From contig NZ_JABKDE010000002.1 of assembly GCF_013623835.1 (NCBI RefSeq), positions 62,001 through 126,000 on the forward strand: a stretch of DNA of 64,000 nucleotides. Reading direction: 5' to 3'. Both the position numbers and the translations under genes were made by a program. Below, piece by piece: positions 1-7,190 of the stretch (position 1 is its first letter; the number at the start of each line of letters is the position of its first letter). This DNA comes from Brevibacterium oceani (GTDB lineage Bacteria > Actinomycetota > Actinomycetes > Actinomycetales > Brevibacteriaceae). The notes under the pieces were generated by a model. It had not been told where the DNA came from, ran no database searches, and was given only the letters and a program-made list of their open reading frames with translations.

Positions 1-1281
1 GTCGCCACCGGATCCGGAACCTGATCCAGACCCAGATCCTGAACCGCTGCCCGAGGCAGCGCCGGCTGCGCCTGCTCCGGCCGCGACGCCGGCCTCACCG
101 GCACCGGCCTCATCGTCACCGCTGTCATCGTCGAGGGAGCCGTTCTCCGACTCGTCGCCCGAGGTCACGGCGGCGGTGACGCCGCCGATTCCGGCAGCGG
201 CGGCAGCGACACCGGCTCCAGCGGCGACGCCGGCTCCTCCCGCCGCATCTGATGGTGCGTCGGCACTGTCGTCATCGGCCGCCTCGGCGCCGGTTTCGTC
301 GTCCTCACCCTCGAGGTACGGGATCTCGTCGGTCCGGGACTTCCTCTCCTTCGGGACCTCCTCGCCGAGGTCGATGCTCGCGGTGAGCACGGGGGAGTGC
401 TCACCGGCGGCGATCGCCGGGTCGCCGAGGTCGAGTTCGGCTTCGGACATCTCGGCTCGCGCCTCGGCCAGTGCCAGGCGGAACTGGGCGGCATCGGCGG
501 GACGGTCCTCGGGTTCCTTCGACGTCGCCCACAGGACGAGGGCGTCGAGGCGTGGACTCAGCCGGGGCACGACCTCCGAGGGCGGCGGAACCGTGTCATG
601 GACATGCCGGTAGGCGACCTGGATCGGCACGTCGTCGGTGTAGGGCTGGGTGCCGGTGAGCATCTCGTAGAACATGATGCCGACCGTGTAGAGGTCGGTG
701 CGGGAGTCGGCCCCGGCACGGGTGACGAGTTCGGGGGCGACGTAGCCGACGGTGCCGATGAGCGTCTTCGTCGTCGTCGCCGTCGTCACCGCGCGGGCGA
801 GCCCGAAGTCGGCGAGCTTGACCTGACCATCGGTGCCCAGCAGCACATTGTCGGGCTTGAGGTCACGGTGGATGATGCCCGTCGAGTGCACCGCCTCGAG
901 GGCGGCGAGGATCGCGTCGAGGACGACGATGGCCTGCCGCGGGGTGAAGGTGCCGCGGTGTTTGAGCTCGCGGCGCAGCGTCACCGAGGGCAGGTGCTCC
1001 ATGACGAGGTAGACGACGTCGCCGTCACGTGCCTGGTCGTGGATGGCCACGAGGTTCGGATGGGTCAGCCGCCCGGCGTTGATCGCCTCCCGGCGGAAGC
1101 GTTCGACGAATGTGTCATCGGAGATGAGGTGTTCGTGCATGACCTTGATCGCGATCTCGCGATCCAGGCGCAGATCGGTGCCGCGATAGACCATGGCCAT
1201 GCCGCCGCGGGCGATCTTCGCATCGATCCGGTAGCGCTCGTTGAGCACCGTGCCGATGAGCGGATCAGGACGGGTGCTCAC
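1..1281 (-). CDS. pknL: Serine/threonine protein kinase, PknL/PknB type, C-terminus beyond the window
   Basis: This is the first 427 codons of a Hanks-type kinase; the stop lies outside the window. The GTG at 1281-1279 overlaps the TGA of the upstream transglycosylase gene (GTGA), so the two are probably translationally coupled. Seen in the translation: the glycine-rich loop IARGGMAMVYRG near residue 25, the catalytic loop HRDLKPDN near residue 140, ADFGLA, and GTVGYVAPEL in the activation segment. After about residue 275 comes an acidic and Ala-rich linker ending in a Ser-Gly dipeptide repeat at the window edge. The nearby gene at 2704 is a Rv2175c homologue, and in Mycobacterium tuberculosis Rv2175c is a PknL substrate beside pknL. 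The pknL name therefore rests on context; whether PASTA repeats follow cannot be seen. Confidence 0.9.
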   Translation of the reverse strand, partial: MSTRPDPLIGTVLNERYRIDAKIARGGMAMVYRGTDLRLDREIAIKVMHEHLISDDTFVERFRREAINAGRLTHPNLVAIHDQARDGDVVYLVMEHLPSVTLRRELKHRGTFTPRQAIVVLDAILAALEAVHSTGIIHRDLKPDNVLLGTDGQVKLADFGLARAVTTATTTKTLIGTVGYVAPELVTRAGADSRTDLYTVGIMFYEMLTGTQPYTDDVPIQVAYRHVHDTVPPPSEVVPRLSPRLDALVLWATSKEPEDRPADAAQFRLALAEARAEMSEAELDLGDPAIAAGEHSPVLTASIDLGEEVPKERKSRTDEIPYLEGEDDETGAEAADDDSADAPSDAAGGAGVAAGAGVAAAAAGIGGVTAAVTSGDESENGSLDDDSGDDEAGAGEAGVAAGAGAAGAASGSGSGSGSGSGSGSGGD

Positions 1282-2573
1282 AGGGCCTCCTGCATTCGGG
1301 TGCGCTGGAGCTGCACGGTGCGGACGAAGGCTTTGGTCTCCGGCAGGAGACCGTCGGCGCGGACCGAGCGCAGATCCTGGTAGTACCCGGCCAGTGCTTC
1401 GTTCTCGGATTCGGCTGTCTCGATGAGCCAGCCGAGGATGACGGTGCCGGCGACGATGTTGTCGGCGATGTCGAGCAGGTCGAGTCCGCGGCCGACGATG
1501 TCGGATGCCCAGCGACCCGAACGCGGGGTGACCTGCATGATGCCGATGGCGTTGCCGGCCGAGACCGTCGTGTGCTGGAATCCCGATTCCTGGTGGGCCA
1601 CAGCCTGCATGAGTGCGGGATCGGCTCCGAGCTCCTCGGCGACGTGGGCGACGATGAGCTTGGCCTGAGCCGGGGCCGGATGACGGCGGTGGAGCAGGGT
1701 GTACTTGTTGAGGCGGGCCGCGTGGAGGACCGAGGGACGGATGCCCTCGACCTGGGCACTGGCAGCCACTCGGGGGATGTCGCGCGGCGGTTCGGGTGCG
1801 GCCCGGCGCGGGCGTGCCGTCGACGGACGCAGCAGAAGCAGCTCGCCGACCGTGAGATACGAGTCATCGCCCATCGCATTGGCCCGACGCAGGGTCGAGG
1901 CCGAGATGCCGTGCCGGGCGGCGATGCCCTGCAGTGTCTCACCGGGTGCGACGACATGCGAGGGGTCCTCATCGGGCAGGTCGTTCTTCTCCGGCAGGGA
2001 CAGCACCTGCCCCTGGTGGAGGTTCTGCCGCGGCGAGATGCGGTTGAGTTCGGCCAGGGCCGGCACGGACACTCCGTGCTTGCTCGCGACCCCGTAGAGG
2101 GTGTCGCCCTGCTTCGCCTTGTACGTGCGGCCGCCGTGCGTGACCGGAACCGTCGCTCCCGCCGTACCCGAGATCCACTGCGGCCCGGTCGGAGGGTTCG
2201 CCGAGGCGGCTGCCGGGTCGGTCTCGGGTGGGTCGGCTTCGGGTGCGCCGTCGGTCGGTTCCGGGTGGACGGTCGAACCCGCCGAGGCGGCCGTCGGGTC
2301 ATCGTCAGCTGCTGTGCCGGGCATGCCGTCGGGGGTGGTGCCTGTCGCCCTGCCGGGCGCGTCGTCTGCAGCGCCGGCGCGGGTCGCCTCGGTGCGGGGG
2401 TCGGTCGTATCTGAATCGGCGGCGACAGGGTCGGTCGCCTCGGTGGGGATGGCGGATTCGGGGTCGACGCGATCGGCTCCTGGGATCGGACCGGTCGAAT
2501 TCACCTTCGAGGCGGCGCGGATGTCAGGAGCGGCCGTGATGGGCGTCTGCTGATTCCGTCGCGGTCGTGTCAT
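1278..2573 (-). CDS. LysM-domain lytic transglycosylase-like protein
   Basis: This is a 431-residue protein predicted to bind and cleave peptidoglycan glycan strands. The first 140 residues are Pro/Thr/Asp/Ala-rich and disordered. Two LysM repeats follow (about residues 150-193 and 205-248; YKAKQGDTLYGVA and HVVAPGETLQGIA). An SLT/goose-lysozyme-like domain spans roughly residues 290-400, with the expected catalytic Glu near residue 329 in HQESGF and the GIMQVTP motif. The start chosen is the ATG at 2573; the reading frame is open further upstream, but that part is antisense to the gene at 2704. No signal peptide or membrane helix is visible at this start, which is odd for a wall enzyme. The stop overlaps the kinase start. 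Confidence 0.85.
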   Translation of the reverse strand: MTRPRRNQQTPITAAPDIRAASKVNSTGPIPGADRVDPESAIPTEATDPVAADSDTTDPRTEATRAGAADDAPGRATGTTPDGMPGTAADDDPTAASAGSTVHPEPTDGAPEADPPETDPAAASANPPTGPQWISGTAGATVPVTHGGRTYKAKQGDTLYGVASKHGVSVPALAELNRISPRQNLHQGQVLSLPEKNDLPDEDPSHVVAPGETLQGIAARHGISASTLRRANAMGDDSYLTVGELLLLRPSTARPRRAAPEPPRDIPRVAASAQVEGIRPSVLHAARLNKYTLLHRRHPAPAQAKLIVAHVAEELGADPALMQAVAHQESGFQHTTVSAGNAIGIMQVTPRSGRWASDIVGRGLDLLDIADNIVAGTVILGWLIETAESENEALAGYYQDLRSVRADGLLPETKAFVRTVQLQRTRMQEAL

Positions 2574-2690
2574 CTGTACACCTGTTGACTTCATGTCGAA
2601 TGGGGAAGCTACGGTCACCAGCCTAGCGATTGCCCGCGGCCGACCCGAGCATTCGGCCCCGCATGGCGGGGTGTTTCTGGCAAATATTGC

Positions 2691-2696
2691 TACCCT
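2691..2696 (+). promoter_or_regulatory. Candidate extended -10 box (TGC-TACCCT) for the Rv2175c-type gene
   Basis: TACCCT preceded by TGC sits 7 nt before the GTG at 2704. That spacing would place the transcription start at the start codon, giving a leaderless mRNA. The intervening TGGAGGC could equally act as a Shine-Dalgarno sequence if transcription starts upstream. No convincing -35 was seen. Confidence 0.4.
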
Positions 2697-2703
2697 TGGA
2701 GGC

Positions 2704-3054
2704 GTGAATACCGAAGAACTCGTCCAGGACTGGGCCCCGCTGCCCGACATCGCCGAACTGACCGGGCTGAGCATCTCCCAGGTGCGGAGGCTGCTCGAAG
2801 ACGACGCGATCTGCGGAATCAAGATCGGCAAGCCCAAGGTGATGCAGGTGCCCCTGGCCTTCTTCAAGGACGGCGAGGTCGTCACACCGCTCAAGGGCAC
2901 ACTGAGCACGCTCCACGACGCCGGGTTCGACGACGAAGAGGCGATCATCTGGCTCTTCACGCCCGATGAGTCGCTGCCCGGTCGCCCCATCGATCTGCTC
3001 CGCGCCGGCAATCGCAAGGAAGTCAGGCGCCGCGCCCAGGCCCTCGCGTTCTGA
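2704..3054 (+). CDS. Rv2175c-family DNA-binding regulatory protein
   Basis: This 116-residue protein has an N-terminal helix-turn-helix (PLPDIAELTGLSISQVRRLL, residues about 12-31). A conserved C-terminal domain follows, containing FFKDGEVV and the stretch DEEAIIWLF. Length and order match the Rv2175c family, in which the winged helix-turn-helix protein is phosphorylated by the neighbouring kinase PknL and phosphorylation changes DNA binding. The GTG at 2704 is chosen because TTGGAGG lies just before it and because the homology starts here. It is transcribed divergently from the transglycosylase and kinase genes. Its stop region is copied in a short tandem repeat (3046-3109). Confidence 0.9.
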   Translation: MNTEELVQDWAPLPDIAELTGLSISQVRRLLEDDAICGIKIGKPKVMQVPLAFFKDGEVVTPLKGTLSTLHDAGFDDEEAIIWLFTPDESLPGRPIDLLRAGNRKEVRRRAQALAF

Positions 3055-3109
3055 GGGGCCGTGTTCTGAGAGGTCCCTGCGTTCTGAGGGGCACTCGCGT
3101 TCTGAGTGG
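3046..3109 (+). repeat. Four degenerate tandem copies of a 13-bp stop-codon motif
   Basis: GCGTTCTGAGGGG or close variants begin at 3046, 3061, 3079 and 3097. The first copy contains the last codons and the TGA of the Rv2175c-type gene; the others lie in the gap before the convergent synthase gene. Confidence 0.7.
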
Positions 3110-3195
3110 GACCCGGCGCGAAGTCAAGGCGTGGGAATTCCGCACGGTGATGTGAACCCGGCCGTGCTGATCCCGGTGCTGAGTCGGGGAGCGGG

Positions 3196-4500
3196 TCAGC
3201 TCGTGCGGTAGCTCAGTGCCGTCGCGAACTCCTTCAACCGCTCCTGTGCGGGAGCTCCGATCCGGACCCTCGCCGTGGCGGTCGGATCCGAATCGGCTGC
3301 CGACGCGGTCGTCGGTTCCGACGTGGACGTCTCTGTCGCCCACCCGGACCCTGCTGCTCCGGGCCTTGCCGCCTCGGTCCCTGCCGCTGCCCAAGTGTCG
3401 ACGAGATTCTGCGCGCGGGCGTGCTTGTCCTCGATGAAGGCCTCGACGGCGGCCAGGCCGCCCGATGAGGTGATCATCTCCACGCATTCGGCCACCTCGG
3501 CGTCGGTGAGATCCGGATCGCCCAAGCGGGAGGCGAGCACATCGAACTGCGCGGGCGAGATCCGGGCCACGGTCTCGGCGATGAGCACGGTTCGCTTTCC
3601 CTCGCGGATGTCGTCCCCTGCCGGTTTGCCCGTGGCCTGCGGGTCGCCGGCGATCCCGAGCACATCGTCGCGCAGCTGGAAGGCCTGACCGAGGGGCAGG
3701 CCGAAGTCGGAGATCTCATCAAGCAGATCGTCGTCCGCTCCGGCCAGGGCCGCACCGAGGAGGAGCGGCTGCTCGACCGAGTACTTCGCTGATTTGAAGC
3801 TCAGCACCTCCCACGCCCGCTCGCCGATGCGGTCATCGTCGAGGGCGATCACCTCGGCGAGCACGTCGAGGTACTGGCCGACCATGACATCGCGGCGGAC
3901 GGTGCCCCGCAGTTCGCGGGCACGCGTGTTTCCGCCGAGCGTCTCCTGCGCACGTTCGAACAGCTCCTCGCTCAGCGCCAGACAGATGTCGCCGATGACG
4001 ATGGAGGCCGAGACGCCGAACGATTCGGCATCCCCGCGCAGACCCTGCCGACCATGTCGGGCTTCGAACTGGCGGTGCAGGGACGGCTGGCCGCGGCGGG
4101 TGTCGGAATGGTCGATGACATCGTCATGGATGAGTGCCGCGGCATGAAGCAGCTCGAGCGATCCTGCGGCCTGCGCGAGACCGGCGGCGGGGTTCACGGG
4201 GCTCGTGGGGTTCGCGGACCTATCGGCGCTTCCGGACACGCGTCCGCCGGCGAGCTGAAAGCCCCACCACAGCAGGACAGGACGGATCCGTTTGCCGCCG
4301 CGAGTGAAAGCGGTGAGTGACTCACCGATCGCCGCAGCATCGGGGGAGATGGCCTCGAACTGGGCGGCCTTCTCGGCGAGGAAGGTTTCGAGCTGCGCGG
4401 ACACCTCGGCGGCGATCGACTGCGGTGAGTCGAGCTCGGCGACCGGCCGTGAGGACGGGGTGGAGGGCCCTCCCGGACCCAGGGGATGGTGCGAGGTCAT
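3196..4500 (-). CDS. Polyprenyl (geranylgeranyl-type) diphosphate synthase
   Basis: This 434-residue trans-isoprenyl diphosphate synthase condenses isopentenyl diphosphate with allylic diphosphates to make isoprenoid precursors (menaquinone side chain, carotenoids). Motifs seen are GGKRIRP near residue 69, the first Asp-rich motif HDDVIDHSDTRRG near residue 125, and the second (QLRDDVLGIAGD) near residue 276. It is longer than the usual 330-370 residues for two reasons: a Ser/Asn/Pro-rich insertion of about 19 residues before the first Asp-rich motif, and a low-complexity Ala/Thr/Ser segment near residue 390. The position near a Rv2175c homologue and a kinase resembles the mycobacterial Rv2173-Rv2176 region. 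The ATG overlaps the stop of the upstream lipoprotein gene by 4 nt (ATGA). Chain length of the product cannot be told from sequence alone. Confidence 0.9.
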   Translation of the reverse strand: MTSHHPLGPGGPSTPSSRPVAELDSPQSIAAEVSAQLETFLAEKAAQFEAISPDAAAIGESLTAFTRGGKRIRPVLLWWGFQLAGGRVSGSADRSANPTSPVNPAAGLAQAAGSLELLHAAALIHDDVIDHSDTRRGQPSLHRQFEARHGRQGLRGDAESFGVSASIVIGDICLALSEELFERAQETLGGNTRARELRGTVRRDVMVGQYLDVLAEVIALDDDRIGERAWEVLSFKSAKYSVEQPLLLGAALAGADDDLLDEISDFGLPLGQAFQLRDDVLGIAGDPQATGKPAGDDIREGKRTVLIAETVARISPAQFDVLASRLGDPDLTDAEVAECVEMITSSGGLAAVEAFIEDKHARAQNLVDTWAAAGTEAARPGAAGSGWATETSTSEPTTASAADSDPTATARVRIGAPAQERLKEFATALSYRTS

Positions 4501-5042
4501 GAAGCGATGTTTCCGCCGACGGTGACGATCGACTGTGCCTTGTCCTCGGAGTCCTCGGCGACCGTGACGACCAGGACGCTGTCGTTGTCCGTGTTCGTGA
4601 AGTTGACCACGCGTCCGCTCTTCGTCTTCGTCTCATCTCCGAGCGGCTCGAACTTCGCCTTGCCGAGCTCCTTCTCGTAGAACTCGAAGACGTCCTTCGC
4701 ATGGGCCTTCGCGCGGACGACGAGACTGACCTGTTCGGGAAGCTTCGAATCCTTGTCGTTGTGGGCCTTGACGACCGAGGCCGAGAGCACCTCCGACTTC
4801 GGGTACGGCTTGATGTAGTCAGGCAGGTCCTTGACGTCGTTCGAGGTGTCGGAATCGGATCCCGTGGCATCGGTCGAGGCCTCTGCGGATGCACTCTGGG
4901 TCTCCGTCGGAGTCGCCTCGGCGGCGGAGCTCTGCTCGGCCTTCGGGGTCGAATCGTCGGCGCCCGAATCGCCCGAGGAGCACCCCGCGAGGGCGAGAGC
5001 GGCGGCGATGGGCAGTGTCATGACAGCGGTGCGCGATACCAT
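4497..5042 (-). CDS. Putative lipoprotein of unknown function
   Basis: This 181-residue protein starts with a lipoprotein signal peptide (MVSRTAVMTLPIAAALALAG then Cys20; lipobox LAGC). A Ser/Thr/Glu/Ala-rich linker follows to about residue 70. The C-terminal domain of about 110 residues contains DVFEFYEKELGKAKFEP and predicted beta strands (VVNFTNTD, LVVTVAED). It is expected to be anchored on the outer face of the membrane. I do not recognise the domain. In M. tuberculosis the lipoprotein gene lppM lies in the equivalent neighbourhood, but residue-level similarity cannot be judged here. A -10-like TATTCT lies 6 nt before the ATG. Confidence 0.8.
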   Translation of the reverse strand: MVSRTAVMTLPIAAALALAGCSSGDSGADDSTPKAEQSSAAEATPTETQSASAEASTDATGSDSDTSNDVKDLPDYIKPYPKSEVLSASVVKAHNDKDSKLPEQVSLVVRAKAHAKDVFEFYEKELGKAKFEPLGDETKTKSGRVVNFTNTDNDSVLVVTVAEDSEDKAQSIVTVGGNIAS

Positions 5043-5048
5043 GCTTCA

Positions 5049-5054
5049 AGAATA
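5049..5054 (-). promoter_or_regulatory. Candidate -10 box (TATTCT) for the lipoprotein-synthase operon
   Basis: TATTCT on the minus strand is followed by 6 nt and the ATG at 5042, consistent with a leaderless or nearly leaderless transcript. Confidence 0.4.
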
Positions 5055-5102
5055 CCCGGAGAGCTCTGCGGGGCCGAAAGGAACGAGTCCGAGGGGGAGG
5101 CG

Positions 5103-6341
5103 ATGAGTCGCAAGCAACTGTCACGCTCCGGCGGCGATCTCAGCCGTCTGGGCACGGACGACACCGGGGCGACGATGCTCCACCTCGACATGGACTCGTT
5201 CTTCGTTTCCGTCGAACTCCTCACCCGACCCCAGCTCATCGGCCGACCTGTCATCGTCGGCGGTCGCAGTGGCCGCGGCGTCGTGGTCTCGGCCAGCTAC
5301 GAGGCCAGGGAGTTCGGCGTCCATGCGGCCATGCCCATGTCCCGGGCGATGAACCTGTGCCCCATCGCCGAGGTGATCCCACCCTCCCACGGCCTGTACT
5401 CCACCTATTCCCGGCAGGTCTTCGACCTCGTCGCCGAGGTCACCCCCGACGTCCGACAGGTCAGCGTCGACGAAGCGTACATCGACGTCTCCGGTGCCGT
5501 GCGCCGCCTCGGTTCTCCGGTGACGATCACGTCCGAGCTGCGCGCGAAGATCAAGGAACGGACCGGCCTGAGTGCCTCGGTCGGGATCGCCGGCAGTCAG
5601 GTGGTGGCCAAGCTCGCCTCCGCCCGGGCCAAACCCGATGGGCAGCTGCTCGTTCCGCTCGCCGTGACTCAGGACTTCCTCGACCCGATGCCGATCGAAG
5701 CCCTGCCGGGTGTGGGGGAGAAGACGCAGCAGGCCTTCTCCCGCTACGGCATCCGCCTCATCGGTGACCTCGCCGACGTCGACGAAGCGTGGGCGGCGCG
5801 CGTCTTCGGCGCCCACGGGCACGCGCTGTGGCGAGCCGCCCACGGTCAGGACTCCTCCGGATTCGACCGGCAGGCGAAGGAGCACTCGATCAGCGCCGAG
5901 CACACCTTCCCCGAAGACCTCTGGGACCTCGATGTGCTCGAACACGAACTGCTGCGCCTGGCCGACAAGGTGGCCTACCGGGTGCGTGCCGAGGGCAAGG
6001 TGGCAACGACGCTGGGGCTGAAGTACCGCCTCGGCGATTTCACCACTCTGTCGCGGTCGGTGACGCTGCCGGCGCCGACGGACCTCGCCCGGGAGATGTA
6101 CGAGGCGCTGCGCCCGGCGATGCGCACGCTGCGCGAGCAGCGCACCCAGGGAGTGCGCCTGCTCGGAATGCGTGCGGCGGGACTCATCGACTTCTCCGCC
6201 ACCGGACGGCAGGCGACCTTGGATGAACCCGAGCATTCGGGGCGTGAGGCCGAGGTGGCGCTCGACGAGGTGAGGCGGCGGTTCGGGACCGCAGCGATCT
6301 CGCAGGCCTCGCTTCTGCGCAAACGCAGCGACGACTCGTAG
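5103..6341 (+). CDS. dinB: DNA polymerase IV (Y-family translesion polymerase)
   Basis: This is a 412-residue Y-family polymerase that copies past damaged bases with low fidelity. Catalytic acidic residues appear in LHLDMDSFFVSVE near residue 23 and in SVDEAYIDVS near residue 122. The helix-hairpin-helix LPGVGEKTQQ lies near residue 200, and the little-finger domain occupies the C-terminal third. It has an N-terminal extension of about 20 residues before the first catalytic Asp. The ATG at 5103 has a strong purine-rich ribosome site (GAGGGGGAGG). It is divergent from the lipoprotein gene, with only 60 bp between start codons. No beta-clamp motif was identified with certainty at the C-terminus. 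Confidence 0.93.
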   Translation: MSRKQLSRSGGDLSRLGTDDTGATMLHLDMDSFFVSVELLTRPQLIGRPVIVGGRSGRGVVVSASYEAREFGVHAAMPMSRAMNLCPIAEVIPPSHGLYSTYSRQVFDLVAEVTPDVRQVSVDEAYIDVSGAVRRLGSPVTITSELRAKIKERTGLSASVGIAGSQVVAKLASARAKPDGQLLVPLAVTQDFLDPMPIEALPGVGEKTQQAFSRYGIRLIGDLADVDEAWAARVFGAHGHALWRAAHGQDSSGFDRQAKEHSISAEHTFPEDLWDLDVLEHELLRLADKVAYRVRAEGKVATTLGLKYRLGDFTTLSRSVTLPAPTDLAREMYEALRPAMRTLREQRTQGVRLLGMRAAGLIDFSATGRQATLDEPEHSGREAEVALDEVRRRFGTAAISQASLLRKRSDDS

Positions 6342-6426
6342 GCGGTGAGCCGGGCCATAGTCTGAAGACCCAGTGAGAATCCGCACTCCAATGGCCTCCC
6401 GAGATGTTTTTTCGGTGCTCAGAGAC

Positions 6427-6432
6427 TATGAT
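6427..6432 (+). promoter_or_regulatory. Candidate -10 box (TATGAT) for the DUF3040 gene
   Basis: TATGAT lies 37 nt before the ATG at 6470. A T-run precedes it near 6406-6412, at about -35 distance. The leader contains GGGAAACGGGGG, a usable ribosome-binding site. Confidence 0.35.
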
Positions 6433-6469
6433 TGTTTCAAAGTCTTGAGTAGGGAAACGGGGGTTCGAG

Positions 6470-6877
6470 ATGCCACTCTCCGATCACGAACAGCAGCTGT
6501 TGGATCAACTGGAGCAGCAGCTGCGCAGTGAAGACCCCCGTTTTGCACGCAATATCTCGGAAACGCAGGCCGCGGCCACGGGCCCGGGATTCTCAGCCAA
6601 GCGCTTCGTCCTCGGCATCCTCATCGCCCTGGCCGGACTCGCCGCGACGATCCTCGCGATCTCGCTCGTGTCCACTTCGATGTGGTTCATCGCCCTCGGC
6701 GTCGTCGGCTTCGGTCTCATGGTCGTCGGCATGTATTGGGCGTTCAGCCGTCCGGGTCGCACGCACACCACCCAGACCGAGACGAAGAACGTCGGCTCGA
6801 AGTCCGAGTCCAAGGGCAGCGCCGGCTTCATGAGCCGTCTCGAAGACCGGTGGGAAAAGCGCCAGCGCGGCGAATGA
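6470..6877 (+). CDS. DUF3040 membrane protein
   Basis: This 135-residue protein starts with the family signature MPLSDHEQQLLDQLEQQL followed by DPRFARN. Two adjacent membrane helices follow (about residues 44-64 and 68-89). The C-terminal tail is charged and Ser/Lys-rich, ending in EDRWEKRQRGE. DUF3040 proteins are small actinobacterial inner-membrane proteins. In many actinobacteria one lies close to mraZ and the dcw cluster; here it is about 6.6 kb away. No catalytic residues are apparent and no function is proposed. A good terminator follows it. Confidence 0.88.
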   Translation: MPLSDHEQQLLDQLEQQLRSEDPRFARNISETQAAATGPGFSAKRFVLGILIALAGLAATILAISLVSTSMWFIALGVVGFGLMVVGMYWAFSRPGRTHTTQTETKNVGSKSESKGSAGFMSRLEDRWEKRQRGE

Positions 6878-6895
6878 CTTCGGTCCCTGAGGATC

Positions 6896-6925
6896 AAGGC
6901 ACTCTCATTCTGAGGGTGCCTTTTT
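6896..6925 (+). terminator. Rho-independent terminator after the DUF3040 gene
   Basis: Arms AAGGCACTCT and AGGGTGCCTT (one G-T pair) enclose a short loop and end in a T5 run, 18 nt after the stop codon. Confidence 0.8.
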
Positions 6926-7047
6926 CTATGCCCGGTTCGGCCGTGCGTGGTTCTGCGCCAGCTTCGGCCGGCGCCTCTCGACACTTTTCTGAGTCCGCTT
7001 CTCGGGCCGAAGCACAGCCGGGCGCCGATTTCCACGTGGGGCGTCCA

Positions 7048-7130
7048 CCGGCGGCTTGGGGCGACTGTCTGCTCGGGGGCGATCGCCTGCTCGAAGGCGA
7101 CTGTCGGCCGGCGGCTTGGGGCGACTGTCT
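7048..7130 (+). repeat. Direct repeat upstream of the DUF218 gene
   Basis: An identical 23-nt stretch containing GGCTTGGGGCGACTGTCT occurs at 7048-7070 and 7108-7130, exactly 60 bp apart. A shorter copy of its end (GGCGACTGTC) is found at about 7096-7105. Confidence 0.75.
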
Positions 7131-7190
7131 ATCGGAAGTGCACACGTAGTGATGAAAAACAGTACGCATGCACTTCCGATGCACAGTCGC
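7121..7190 (+). promoter_or_regulatory. 22-bp inverted repeat bracketing the DUF218 start codon
   Basis: Arms at 7121-7142 and 7169-7190 are complementary at 20 of 22 positions, with a perfect 12-bp core (ATCGGAAGTGCA). The 26-nt loop holds the proposed ATG at 7152. In RNA this would place the ribosome-binding purines GGAAG inside the stem and the start codon in the loop; as DNA it could be an operator. Confidence 0.6.

Noticed and set aside
397..1383. 328-codon plus-strand open frame opposite the kinase
   Set aside because: It is the antisense shadow of the kinase gene; the minus strand encodes all kinase motifs, and the plus frame is Arg/Val/Gly-rich without homology.
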